From the NCBI GenBank assembly GCA_037176885.1, contig JAWWNJ010000135.1, positions 1 to 64,000 of the forward strand: a stretch of 64,000 bases of DNA, in the 5' to 3' direction. A program made the translations under genes and the position numbers. Below the pieces are notes generated by a model, which saw only the letters and a program-made list of their open reading frames with translations, searched no databases and had not been told where the DNA came from. Shown here piece by piece: positions 21,501 through 31,589 of this stretch (positions are counted from its first letter, which is position 1; each line of letters begins with the position of its first letter). This DNA comes from Favolaschia claudopus. Taxonomy: Eukaryota > Basidiomycota > Agaricomycetes > Agaricales > Mycenaceae.

Positions 21501-22500
21501 TGCTGCTCGGCTGTACTACCGGAACGTCTGGCGCCACCATGGCCTGCCAGAGAAGTACATCTCGGATCGTGGCACCCAGTTCATCGCAGAGTTCACGCGC
21601 GAGCTTTGGCGCCTCGTTGGGGTCACCCCAGCCACTTCTACGGCCTACCACCCGCAGACCGATGGCCAAACGGAGCGCGTTAACCAGGAACTCGAGCAGT
21701 ACGTCCGGCTCTTCACCAATTACAGGCAGGACGACTGGGATGAGCTGCTACCTGCAGCGGAGTTTGCGTACAACAACCACATGCACTCCTCCACGCAGCA
21801 GGTACCGTTCATGACGGACACTGGTCGGCTTCCACGGATGGGCTTTGAGCCCCACGCTGCACGTTCTAGGTTGGAGGCTGTGAACGAGTCCCACGATCGG
21901 ATTGCGTCAGGGGTTTCCGAGGCGAAGGCAGCACTTGTCAAGGCCAAAGCAGAGTACAAGCAGTACTATGACCGCCGGCGGACGCCAGCCCCAGACATCA
22001 AGGTTGGTGACCGGGTGTGGGTTGATGCCTCAGATATCCGCACCACCCGCCCTTCGGTGAAATTCTCCCACCGGCGTATCGGCCCCTTCAAGGTCCTGAA
22101 GGTCGTCGGTAATGGTGCCTTCAAACTGGAGCTGCCGCCCCGGTACTCTGCCCTCCACCCTGTCTTCCCCGTCGTGAAACTTCAGCTTGTGGAAGCCGAT
22201 CCATTCCCCACTCGCCCCAGACACGAAGAGCCGCCACCAGTCCTTGACGTTCCTGGCGACAAGCAATGGGAGGTCGAGGAGATATTGGATGCCAAGATCC
22301 GCTATGGGAGTCTATGGTACTTTGTTCGCTGGAAGGGTTATGACCCGTCCCATGATCAATGGGTGAAGCACTCTAATGTCTTTGCCCCGGACGCTGTCGC
22401 TGCTTTCTACCGCAAATACCCTTCCAAACCTCGCTCCATTGCTGTCGCTGCCTTCGATTCCCTTCCCTTCCGTGACCGCTCGTCGACTCCAGCTCAGGTG
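18557..22500 (+). pseudogene. Chromovirus Pol, two frameshifts
   Basis: Domains in order: aspartic protease (LVDCGATSDFIDSEF); an Asp/Glu-rich linker; reverse transcriptase (FVQDYRALNAMT, then VYLDDILIA); RNase H (RLEADSSDYATGAV); integrase with [26 protein letters not shown] and [12 protein letters not shown]; and a chromodomain ([20 protein letters not shown] to about 22440). The frame shifts near 20722 within RNase H (looks like a 2-base gain) and again near 21175 just before the integrase zinc finger (a 1-base loss). Without these it would be a standard fungal pol. The last frame runs on through the polypurine tract and stops within the 3' LTR at 22756-22758. Confidence 0.93.
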
Positions 22501-22526
22501 CGATCTATGCGTCGAGGCGCCGCATT

Positions 22527-22541
22527 CCAAGGGGGGGGTGA
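22527..22541 (+). promoter_or_regulatory. Chromovirus polypurine tract
   Basis: A run of G with flanking A (AAGGGGGGGGTGA) ends at the first base of the 3' LTR. This is where plus-strand DNA synthesis of an LTR element starts. Confidence 0.8.
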
Positions 22542-22926
22542 TGTCAGGGGAACCCCTGTTCTGCGCAGCATGACGCAAAGGGACTTGGGCACTTCTGCCC
22601 AAGTCCCATTACATCATTCCTGTGGAGCTCCATCAAACTATGACAGAGTTCTATTTTTGGGTACACAAGATCCCAGTCCAACTACGTCATCAAGGTGGGA
22701 CTTAGCATGTGATCGAGCCAGGGACTATTGCCGGTTGACCCGGCCTTGTGGGAATTAGTTAGTATATGTTTGCCACACCTAGCGTGGGAATCCTTAGCCT
22801 TTCTTCTCTTTGGATTCTCCCTCGCTAGGTGCGCTGTAATGTATTCCTAGTAGCGTCTTTAATTAACTTGGGATTCTCCCTCGCTAGACCCTCGAGACAT
22901 CTCGGGTCCTAAAGGTTGCCCTTACA
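22542..22926 (+). repeat. Chromovirus 3' LTR
   Basis: 385 bp, matching 16919-17303 except for about two substitutions. It is followed by the ACTTT target duplication and then by resumed copia sequence. Confidence 0.95.
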
Positions 22927-23909
22927 ACTTTATAAGAACCTGTCTCAAACCATGCCTCATTTGGTGTCATGGTAGTAGAAGCGCCAGAGTCAATTACCAC
23001 AGCTTTGGATGAAGGGTTTGCATCACTCAAAAGATAAGCAGACATAGCAGCATAAGATTTCTGGGAAACAACAGGTACAGCTAAATGTCCATGTTCAGAG
23101 TCATCGGAATCAGATTCGGAATCTGTAGTAGCAGAGGCATTTGCCTTGTCACGGCGCTTTCTAGGTCTCGCTTTCTCAGACTTCTGCTTGTCATTCTTCT
23201 TTGAGTCCTTTGATCCCTGCGCTAAATTCTTCAACTGATAGCAGTTATCGGAGGTATGAGATTTGTTCTGTCCATGTATAAGACAATGTTTATTGCCCTT
23301 GGCAGATGGCTTTCCTTTGCCAGGGTTTGTGGATTTAGCAGCTAGAGCAGTGTCGTCGCTGTTCTCACTCTTTGGCAGTTTACCAAGAGTGATCAGGCGA
23401 GCACGAGCTTTATCCCAAGTTATGCCTGTACCAAGAGAGGAAACAATGTTCCCTTTAATGCCTGTCCAGTAGCTATCATCTGGTAGAGTGCTGAGCAGAA
23501 TGAGAGGCTGAAGCTCTGGGGGGAATGGAAATTCCAGGCGTGCAAGCCTATCAAAGCAGGTCTTGATAGCAGCTACATGAGAAAGCATCTTGTTGCGATG
23601 AGCTCTGGTTCGCCTTCAATAACGAGCTTGGTGCTGAGAAGTTCTGCTAGAACACCCATTGCAGAATCGGCACGATTTTCTGCTTCAAAGCGCTGGCGCA
23701 GTTTGGCCCAGAGAATTCCAGCATTAGATTCGTTGACATACTCTGTGCGCAGTTCTGCTGAAAGAAGCTTCTGAATGACACCTAAAGCACGGCTATTACG
23801 TTCGCCAGGGGTATCCTTAAAAGCTACTTCAGCAACAGGAGCTGTGGCAGGCAGAGGAGTGACGGCAGCAGCAGCAACAGAGGCATCAGCTGCATTTGCA
23901 GCGAGGATA
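22927..23909 (-). pseudogene. Copia minus copy, segment 3 (Gag to protease)
   Basis: This continues the copia polyprotein on the minus strand from mid-Gag through the Cys/His knuckle to the protease motif DSGASTTMTP and FETGSYK. It is cut on the left by the chromovirus and on the right by the TA-flanked MITE. Compared residue by residue, it is almost identical to the plus copy. Confidence 0.93.
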
Positions 23910-24185
23910 CAGCTGTTTTACGGTTTTTGTCCGGTTTTTGATGGAGTGGGGCTCTTCAAAAGTTGTTTACCTGTGATTGCTTGTGCATACCGTCGCCGAG
24001 GAGCCGGAGGCAGTTCAACCGCTCCACCGCAGCCCCACTGCATTCACTAGTGGAGCAAAATGGCTGGAAATAGCCCAATCTGAGGTCAGAGTGGAGCCAT
24101 ACGGTGACTCAGAGGCATACAGGTGTAAACAAGAAACGAAATGCCCCACTCGATCAAAAACCGGACAAAAACCGTAAAACAGCTG
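23910..24185. mobile_element. Tc1/mariner-type MITE, 276 bp
   Basis: The ends are inverted repeats of about 43 bp beginning CAGCTGTTTTACGGTTTTTG with a single mismatch. TA flanks both sides (23908-23909 and 24186-24187), and the undisturbed copia copy has a single TA at this site. A TA target duplication and the absence of genes fit a non-autonomous Tc1/mariner element. Confidence 0.88.
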
Positions 24186-24396
24186 TAACAGATTCAAGCA
24201 GAGTGTAGACTCCCTGTAGGCGCAGTTCCACTGTAGCATTAACATGAAAAATCGGCCAGTCTTCTGCTCCGGAAAGCTCAGAAGAAGCCGAGTTTGCCGC
24301 AGTTGACATTGTGTGAGAAGTCCGAGGTGAGATAACCAGAGTCCGAGGGAATTTCGGCAACAGGTCGTGTGATTGATTGATTGATACAAGTCTGTG
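24186..24396 (-). pseudogene. Copia minus copy, segment 4 (Gag N-terminus)
   Basis: It encodes the first residues of copia Gag (MSTAANSASSELSGAEDW) and about 85 bp of leader. Similarity to the plus copy ends at CACAGAC (24396), the same base at which the plus copy begins (8098). Confidence 0.9.
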
Positions 24397-24617
24397 TCGG
24401 TGGAGAATTTAGGTTAACCAGCGGAGCGTCGGAATCACCATTGTCCGGAGGGTTAACGGGGAATGCGGCGGGTCCGGCTAAGGAAGGTGCGTCCCTCGGT
24501 GCGCCAGGTGAGGTTGGCTCTCCACTCATGATGAAGAGAAAGAGGGGAGAGGATGGTGTGGACTAGGGATCTGTATTGGCGGGAGGTGTTGGGTTCAGTT
24601 CCCAATGTGTCCACCAG
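24397..24617 (-). other. Leader and Gag start of another retroelement
   Basis: Directly downstream of an LTR (minus strand) comes a short leader and an ATG at 24529 opening MSGEPTSPGAPRDAPSLAG, an Ala/Pro/Gly-rich start as in many fungal Gag proteins. After about 40 codons the sequence switches to copia leader. This looks like a chimaeric junction rather than the natural 5' end of the copia element, since the plus copy has nothing similar. Confidence 0.45.
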
Positions 24618-25004
24618 TGTAATAGAAAAGGCGAGTTTTCCTATTGTTGTTGAGTTCACTAAACCCGTTTGACAGATCCAGTACGATGCGTGAGTCCAAG
24701 TGGTCCGACAGCGCGAAGCGTGAGGGTTGGACAGGTGGTCCAGGCGGCCGGCAGTGCGAGACGTGGCGGCGGCGGGACCGAGACTAAAGCAATAAAGCAG
24801 TAGAATGGGCGCAGCGTGCGAGAGGTGTGTAGATGGGAGAAGTGAAGTATATTCCATCTGTATCCCTGCTTATATACATGATTCGTAACCATAGGAGCAT
24901 CACCAATGTATCGTAACCAAGAGACAAGAGGAATGAAATAGTAAATGAAACCAAGGAAACTCACGATCGTTGAGTATTCCCCAAATGGCCTAATATCCAT
25001 GACA
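24618..25004 (-). repeat. Unpaired LTR, 387 bp
   Basis: Read on the minus strand it runs from TGTCATGGATATTAGG to TTTTCTATTACA, with a TATA-like CTTATATACATG in the middle and CT-rich sequence after it. The base after the LTR is followed by TGGTGG, a plausible primer-site start. No second copy is in the window. Confidence 0.6.
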
Positions 25005-25054
25005 ATCCCTCAGATCGCTCGGGGCGTGAAACGTTAGAGTTTGCTCGGCTTAAA

Positions 25055-25520
25055 ATGGAAATTTACCAGAGAGTCTTGACGGTAATATTTTCGTCGTTGA
25101 GAGGACGGTCTTGGCATGGAGAACCAATTCGGTGCCCTGACGGCCGTGACCGGATGTTCCACCCCGGCATCTTCATTGACTCGCTCGATGGCAAAGAAGC
25201 GGCCTACTTCAATGCCTGCCGCGCTGCCCTCGCGAATCACCCGTGCCCCAAATGCCTGGTTTTCAAAACCGATCTTCATAAAATCACTGGTGATTTCAAA
25301 CGCGGGATATCATTCGTTGCAACTCGTGCTTCCACAACGAGCCTCGCTATGACAGTCTTCTTGTTAAGCAGACGGAGCCCGGTTTACATATTGCGCGCGC
25401 ACGCGCTCTATTGCGTTGTCGACTTCCGAGTGGTCGCAATGTTGAAATTGCGCTTGTTTGGATGTTTGGACAGAGCCGGTGGAAACCAAAGACACGGTGG
25501 GACGGATGTGAGGTAAGGGA
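25055..25520 (+). pseudogene. Plavaka-type transposase fragment
   Basis: The segment SWHGEPIRCPDG, FHPGIFIDSLDGKEAAYFNACR and NHPCPKCLVFKTDLHKI has the pattern of Plavaka transposases (KDZ group of basidiomycete DNA transposons), in which a cytosol-facing CPDG block precedes a CPxC zinc pair. Only this part is present. Later bases (25400-25520) may be a further exon, SGRNVEIALVWMFGQS. It is too short to be active. Confidence 0.5.
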
Positions 25521-25689
25521 GGAGGAGAAGGAGTATTCCTTTCTCTCTATGAAATATGTTATCCGCGGCGCGCTCATGGCGCCGGTTTGCTCAGTCAAAC
25601 AGCCTAACACTTATTATTTAGTCGACACTATTGACGCAGACATGTTTTTACGTGCAGATCAATAGTTAATCTATATTCTATGGATTGCA

Positions 25690-25815
25690 GCCCCAGTCAG
25701 ATACATGACATTCTGACAAGTCCTGATGAGCGCTGACGAGGGCTGATACGGTGCTGATCAGCCTCCCCCCGGAATCTGACCAGGCCTGATAGGTCGGCAA
25801 GTGCTGATCAGGTAT
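25690..25815. repeat. Cluster of CTGAT-core motifs
   Basis: About nine short motifs of the type CTGATCAG, CTGATGAG, CTGACGAG or CTGACCAGG occur in 125 bp, partly as 8-bp palindromes. Such clusters can be subterminal transposase-binding sites or transcription-factor arrays; no matching cluster is seen nearby. Confidence 0.4.
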
Positions 25816-26853
25816 TTTCGGATTTTCCGACACAGAAATAGCGAAGGGTGTCTTGTTGACCCCGTTTGCGGTCCTTGTGGCGAAAGATAGCTCCAGCAAG
25901 CGAGGCGACCTTGATAGCGCCAACCACGGAGCGATCTTCCGCCCGTGCCGCCGCTCTGCTACCCTCTCCGAGCGCGAACATGGCTGCGTTGTCTCGATTG
26001 AACATCTTGACAGGTCCAGGAAGTCCATTGTCGATCCACCACTGCTGCATCGCATAGACGGCACCCTTGAAAACATTTAAACTCTTGTGCATACAGCATC
26101 CACCCCGGATGAAAAGGTCGACACTCTGCCTCTCAGCAAGAGTCAATTTCTCGAAGGCTTCTTGTCCAACGGTGCGCACGAATTCGGTCATCGCAGCCTT
26201 GTGTCGAGTCTGACGCTCGGCACTCGGAAGACGTTCCCATGCCTCGATTCCACCCGCAGCGGCTAACGTAGCTTGGGAGACTTCGAAAAGCTTCCTTGCC
26301 CACTCCAACGGTGCCATCTGAGCAAGGGTTAGCTCTCCTCGACGCTCTCGTTCCAACCGCCGTTTCATAGCCTCGACAAGCCGGAAGAGTTTCTTCTGGT
26401 CTTCGGCATGATCTGAATGCCAGCCTGTCACTTTCAACCAGAAATCCCGAGCGTCCTCGTCAGTCTGGCATCGATCCGAGATCTTGTAAACCTGGTACGC
26501 AGCTTCAATCAACTCCAACCATCCCTCGAGCTGTGTTTCGCTGGTATGGTTGATTGCCATTCCGATTCCGAGGAAGAAATTTTTTGTGCCATTGCGTGCA
26601 TTTTTTTTTGGCGGACGCGACCTCGGCACGGAGGGATGAGGACTCGGCCTCCAGCTGGGTAACCTCGGCCGTCAGATGGGATACCTGTGCCTTCAGTCTC
26701 CCAGTCTCTTCGAGACTGCGAAATTGGCCTTCAAAACCCTTCAAATTTACGACGCAGTGCCTATGCTGCTGGTTTATCCGCCACCGTCGACTGCGTAGGG
26801 TCGCAACTTACCACCCTAAAGTCCTTGGGCTCGCTTTGGCGAGTGGTGTGCAT
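25808..26853 (-). CDS. Unrecognised protein, coiled coil plus CCMHK region
   Basis: A start at 26853 (MHTTRQSEPKDFRV) is followed by an intron at 26766-26811 (GTAAGT...CAG) and a coiled coil (LKAQVSHLTAEVTQLEAESS). The frame then changes by one at a run of nine A (near 26600). The longer following frame reads to 25808 and includes WLELIEAAYQVYKIS, LFIRGGCCMHKSLNVFKG and VKMFNRDNAAMFALGEG. I know similar CCMHK-type proteins only as unnamed, multi-copy genes in agaricomycetes, often beside transposons; no function can be given. A TATA-like TATAAAT lies about 60 bp before the start. Confidence 0.5.
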
Positions 26854-26904
26854 GCGTCGGCAAAGGGAAAGACGTTCAATTGCGTCAGGTTACTGGTGGA
26901 TACT

Positions 26905-26915
26905 GGGGATTTATA
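26905..26915 (-). promoter_or_regulatory. TATA-like element of the coiled-coil gene
   Basis: On the minus strand GGTATAAATCC lies about 55-60 bases upstream of the ATG at 26853, a normal place for a fungal core promoter. Confidence 0.45.
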
Positions 26916-27143
26916 CCTGGTGGGAGAGAACTCCCCACAGGTCCTACGGGTTTTAACCAGAGGTCCTGCCATACAAGCGGCCGGCCAGTTCCCTGATTGC
27001 GTTGCGCGATTGACCCCCTGGAAAGACGTTGTGCTCGGTTAACATCTTGTAGAATTCTGTGAGGATAACCACCCGTACAGTACTACATGTATGTCTTCCG
27101 TAAACTCGCAGTTCAGACTGTGGACCGCGCGAGTATAATACAT

Positions 27144-27157
27144 CCCCCCCCCCCCCC
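27144..27157. repeat. Poly(C) run, 14 bases
   Basis: Fourteen C in a row in otherwise AT-rich noncoding sequence. Length may be uncertain from sequencing. Confidence 0.9.
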
Positions 27158-27209
27158 TATCAAAAGTTGAGCTCGCGCAATTTTCTTTATTGCGGGGTAA
27201 AATCGAGTG

Positions 27210-27275
27210 ATAAGGACTTTGTTGACATAATGTTTCGGCTTACATAACCACGTGCCGGATCGGGGTGACGTCTAT
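27210..27275 (+). repeat. 66-bp repeat, left member of an inverted pair
   Basis: It starts ATAAGGACTTTGTTGACAT and ends GGGGTGACGTCTAT. The reverse complement recurs at 34646-34711 with about one change. Confidence 0.85.
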
Positions 27276-27479
27276 GAAAGAAATGAAATGAAAAATGATC
27301 AGAAAGGCTGGGTGCTTTCTGCGCTGTTGTCATTATCGCTCGAATCAAGTCGGTGAGTCATTACTCGAGTCCTTAAAACTGGCCGACTGCTGACAGGGTG
27401 CTTTCTAGGGTAACCTTGTACTACCTGGCGAGCGAGTGTACAATATATCAGAAGAGGAAGCCCCACCACCTCCGTACAA

Positions 27480-27702
27480 TGTCGCAAATTTCTTTTTTTC
27501 ACGACCAGGCCCGATAGTTCCCGATTGCGCCCGAGTCCCTTCGATAACACATTACGCCCCCTTATAGTGCCCGATGGTAAGATGGAGACCAGAAATAAGT
27601 TGGATGTAGATCATCCTGAAATATTGTCGGGCACTATCGAAGGGGCTCGGGCGCAATCGGGCACTATCGGGCCCGGTCGTGAAAAAAAAGAAATTTGCGA
27701 CA
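27480..27702. mobile_element. Fold-back element with long inverted ends
   Basis: The outer ~65 bases at each side are inverted copies with only 3-4 mismatches, beginning TGTCGCAAATTTC and containing CCCGATTGCGCCCGAG. About 90 bp of unrelated sequence separates them. I cannot identify a clear target duplication. The arms also contain smaller repeats of GCCCGATAGT. It could be a small MITE or a fold-back transposon. Confidence 0.6.
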
Positions 27703-28865
27703 AAGGGTAGGGGAGATTCTACCTCCCTACGTTGGTACGTGACACATGGGATCCCCTTGAGTTGCCAAATATCCTGACAATGGTACGCCAGAGGTGGCAG
27801 CGCCCCAAACTCAAGATATTTGTTCGTCATTGGGAACATCCACAGAGCCCGCGCAGCAACGCAGCAGGGAGGCTGGGGAAAGGTGTGAGCCTCATCTGAG
27901 CATTATCATTATTTATGTATCATACTTAAGAATATCCCCTCCCATGGCTGCTCCGGCTTCTTGTGTACCGCCCACAATCACGGTCTCGAGCTCACCCACG
28001 CACGAAACGGCTCTCCGAACCCGTATTTTATCCGCGTTTTTTGTGTTGTTGATCAAATTTCTGACCATATGAGCAGCGTTTTTCCGTAGCTTGGGCTGTA
28101 AGCTTGGGATTTGTGGGAAACGTTCGAAATGTGACTGCCCACTCGCACGAATCAGGTCCGTCAGCTTTGAGCAACTAGAGAGTGACGACCGAAACATCGT
28201 TTGCGCACTCTGGGCTCTCACCCGCGTGCCAGGTGCATATGATGCTGGGAGAATCGTGCAGTCGATTCAAATCGAGGTTACAAATCATTGAAGTGGAAGA
28301 TTTTTTCTGCAATAAAGTGCAACTGGCTCCAGCCTTCCATTCTCACAGCCTCGACTTTCGCCCCAAATTGTAATGTTTATCTCCAATTGAGGTGGCCAAT
28401 TATAAAAATACAGGACCACTTGAGTAAAAATTTGTAGACCGGTACTTAGTCTCATACAGCCGTTTTGTAAACAATACAGCTGTTTCGAAAAAAGAATACG
28501 GGTTTCGGCATTTGTTGCTCCTCAATTCTTTGTTTACACTTGCTTGACCTTGAGTCTGTTTGGAATCTGATTTCTCGCTCGCCCGGCCTCGGTATATCTC
28601 CAGGAAAGTTCTGTGGGTACCATAGAGCATTGGTCCTATTATCTGGTTAAATTACAATTCTTATATGGATCCCAACAATCGTGCAAGCTGGTCTGACCCA
28701 ATTGTGCTCCTTACGGCACCTTCCGTCTGAGACAATTTGTGGAGTTTTTGACAAAATCGTCACTTTGGAGCACTTGGGAAAAATTCCACGCCAAACTTTT
28801 GGTCTTAAGTGACGTCAAGTGCTCCGAAGTGACGCAACCGAATGGAGCCTAAGACATTGCCGGGG
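27703..28865. other. Noncoding stretch
   Basis: No gene is supported. Open frames on both strands near 27913-28290 are short, overlap each other and show no family features. Confidence 0.4.
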
Positions 28866-28988
28866 TTTTCAAGAAAAAATCGGCTTTTTTGAGGCCCCAG
28901 AGCGCCATCAGTGCCGAAAACCTGGAGTAAAACAATGAAAATCGACGAAATTTTGCGGACCGGGTTTTGGTGAAGTGACCGGGGGCCT
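28866..28988. mobile_element. Right half of a hAT-type MITE relative
   Basis: This aligns with the right half of the MITE at 5301-5573: a shared AAAAAATC block, GCGCCATCA, then AGTGACCGGGGGCCT at the end. The corresponding left end is not found, so only a fragment or a much-diverged copy remains. Confidence 0.6.
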
Positions 28989-29147
28989 TTTGGAGCCCTG
29001 TGTCAGGGACTTTATGATCGCGCCTCTTGACGTAGGCGGAAGCTTGGAGTAGCGGTCACGCCAACCCTTACCGTACTGCTGCATAGCTCTTCCGTAGCCA
29101 GGTAAGGTAGACCCCATCCACCTTCATTATGGCCTTCAACCACCATC

Positions 29148-29573
29148 ATGCCCAAGCAAAAGGTGAATCCCGACGTCTCACCGACGCCATCCACCTCGCC
29201 TCGCCCTTCTTACATCCCCATTAAGGACTTGAAAGACTTCCTTGACACTTGCGGCGTTAACGGACCGTCTGAGCCGGCACTCGCGACTCCGCCACGGCGC
29301 TCAGCGCGCCAGCGCAACACAGTCCACGCCCAGCCCGTCTCCCCCGCTATTCCACCGGATACAGTTCTACTTCATTATCCTAACTCGCCAAAGGCCAAAC
29401 CCCCTCAAAACGCCGCAAGCCTACGCACCGTCCATCACCTCAGGTCTCGGTCTCAACTCGCGCAAACGGAGGCGACTTGGTCCCTGTTTGGACCGAAGAA
29501 GATGTTCTGGACGCGTCATCCCCCCATAAGGATACTGCGGATACGAGTGTCGATACCGGCAGCGCCCGCATGA
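29148..29573 (+). CDS. Uncertain short open frame, Pro/Ser/Arg-rich
   Basis: 142 codons beginning MPKQKVNPDVSPTPSTS, with PPRRSARQRN in the middle. The composition resembles the disordered start of many fungal nuclear or element-encoded proteins (for example a LINE first frame or Gag), but no domain can be named. No stop-free continuation or intron was found. Confidence 0.2.
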   Translation: MPKQKVNPDVSPTPSTSPRPSYIPIKDLKDFLDTCGVNGPSEPALATPPRRSARQRNTVHAQPVSPAIPPDTVLLHYPNSPKAKPPQNAASLRTVHHLRSRSQLAQTEATWSLFGPKKMFWTRHPPIRILRIRVSIPAAPA

Positions 29574-29609
29574 AGCGAGGGGGGACGGACATTTGGCAGT
29601 AATACTGGG

Positions 29610-31460
29610 CCATAATTCGAAGTGTTGTACAAAAAACACGCACCCCTTCACAAAATAGCACACAGGTTGGTTTTGTTGATTTACACACTTGTGAGGCATC
29701 GGAAAATGTGCACAAGTCAAGAATTCCAAAAATATTCACACCCCTTGCTTCATCACAACAAAAGCGCACAGGTTGCTCCGCGCATGTTTTTGCTGCGCAG
29801 GTAAGAAAATGCACCAAAAAGACGCACAGGCCAGAGTGCACCTGTTTTACACACCTTCGCAGCGCCAACAAAAGAAATGCACAGGGTGAAATTCACTTTT
29901 TAAGAGATATGCAGGAGTCAGCAAGCAGTACAACAGTTTGAAATTAATGCGTTCAAGTTCTAGCCTCTGATTTAGAAGACAATGCAAGGTTTTGGGAGCG
30001 CAACATGACTACGTTGGGATCAGCAATTTTTAATCCTATTATAGTCTTCCGATGCGACAACAACGAATTGGCGGCTTAGAAGACCCTTCCAGGATTTGAT
30101 TCTGAGAGGGCTATTTCGCTCTGGTTTCTCGCCATGAGTGCGCCACACTGTTGGATAAACAGGACTTTGAGAGTTGTTGTTGCCCCCGAGTCACGGTGCA
30201 GCCAGAGTCAATCCGATAGGGGAGTCTGTTGGCACTGCCAGCTTGGCAGCCTGATGGCTCTTCGGGGGTTTAGTAGCATCAATCTCAATGGCTTCCAGCC
30301 CAATTGGACCCTCAGCTTTGAGTTTAGGGCCAAAATACTCTTGTACAGTGAGAAAGGACGCCTTAGATTCCCGACATCTGGGCATACATAGTAGGCAGAG
30401 AAACGGCGAGAGTGGCAAGACAAGAGCGGAGCGACGTGGGAACTTCAACCTGGGAAGCAAGCCAAACGAACATCAGGTGACCGAACCAAGCTGTCAAACA
30501 AATTGACTTACTGTACAGTGACTTTCGAAGGTTCACGGGTTGTCACCCGTCACCTTGATTGTTCACTGAACAAATAGTTCACAGCACAGCAAAATACCCA
30601 ATATGGGAGGCCGGCGACAGCCGGCCCGGAAATTTTGACGTTTTTTGCCCTTTTTTTGGACGGAAAATGGGAGTGTCACCCGTCACCTAGTCCTGTGGTT
30701 ACCACGCCCTGGCAGTAGGTATCCTGCGTTATTATATAAGCAGCCTTTTTGGGAAGTAATGGCAACCGCGCCTCGACGCGACTTGAGCGCGTTCCTGCGC
30801 GACTTTGACCTGGAAAATTGAGCTATCAACCGATACTGATCTCTCTGAATGCTCAAGAAACAAATTCTACGGGTCGCCATTGCATTCGAGGTGGAAAAAG
30901 TAGAATTACCTGATTTGGGCACATTTCCGGTGAGAACAGGTTTGAATACAGAACAAGTGTGAATTGAGCAAGGAACGATTCTTGACCAAAGTATAGGTCT
31001 TGTACACTGTTTCCGACGCTTTCAGATTTCCCAGTCGCGTCGAATCGGTGAAGGTGAGCGCGTTGTTTGGTTGTGCATCACCATCAATCATTGATAAGGC
31101 GGGATACCGGTTATCAGGGCGCGGTAACTAACAGACTATAACTAGCGAGGAACGAGCTGCAAGTTATAGCGTCTGTCTAGAGAGACTACCCGTCACCATG
31201 TTCAAAATTGTTCAGTTCACAGGTGCCCGTCACCCGTCACCTGAACCTTTGTACAGTGATCGGCCGAACCTGTGCAACAATTTGTTCCGAACGCACCTGT
31301 GCAAAAATTCAACCAAGCGGGTTGTGTAAATAAATTGGGATGAGTTTTGCGCTGCTTGTGCACCATTTGCCCAACGCTCCACCTGCGCATTTTGTCTTTG
31401 CGGTGGACAACCTGTGCAGTTTTTGCATTCCGTGCAGTTGTGTATTTTTTTATGTACTGA
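29610..31460. mobile_element. Probable DNA transposon with GCACAGG end arrays
   Basis: At 29610-29900 GCACAGGT-like motifs occur about five times (for example GCACACAGGTTGG and GCGCACAGGTTGC). At 31262-31460 the complementary form ACCTGTGC occurs about four times. The left edge has GTACAAAAAACACGC and the right edge the rough complement. Opposed arrays of short motifs at both ends are typical of CACTA-group elements, whose transposase binds them. Exact ends and target duplication are not resolved, and no transposase is seen inside. Confidence 0.4.
30509..31258. mobile_element. CACTA-like non-autonomous element
   Basis: The right end (minus strand) begins CACTGTACAAAGGTTCAGG; the left end reads TACTGTACAG... 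with AAGGTTCA about 10 bases further in. GTCACCCGTCACC occurs at 30542, 30675 and 31229, with part of it at 31188, as a subterminal motif. The end resembles the CACTGTGCAAAG end of 56428-57150. A 3-bp target duplication could not be confirmed. It would be nested in the GCACAGG element. Confidence 0.4.
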
Positions 31461-31589
31461 AACGACCGGTGTCACAACTTTCAAGAAATTTTATTGATGT
31501 GAGTCTTTGGTCAAGATGCATTCGGCTGTGTACTATTTGACGGCATCGAGCCCAAGGTGTGCAACATAACTTCAAAAATATGCTCCCCT

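Larger units (their letters stand above)
16919..22926 (+). mobile_element. Ty3 chromovirus, complete, with LTRs
   Basis: A full-length LTR retrotransposon inside the minus copia copy. The 385-bp LTRs begin TGTCAGGGG and end CCCTTACA, and the target duplication ACTTT lies at 16914-16918 and 22927-22931. The order is LTR, candidate primer site, gag, pol (protease, RT, RNase H, integrase, chromodomain), polypurine tract, LTR. The terminal chromodomain places it among the chromoviruses; such elements are thought to steer insertion toward marked chromatin. The LTRs differ at about two positions, so it is recent, but pol carries two frameshifts. Confidence 0.95.

Noticed and set aside
27913..28221. 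102-codon minus-strand frame
   Set aside because: It overlaps an equally long plus-strand frame and has no family motif, so it cannot be told from chance.
30191..30460. Overlapping minus-strand frames near 30.2-30.5 kb as a gene
   Set aside because: Two frames of similar length overlap without domain features, and the region lies within the nested DNA transposons.
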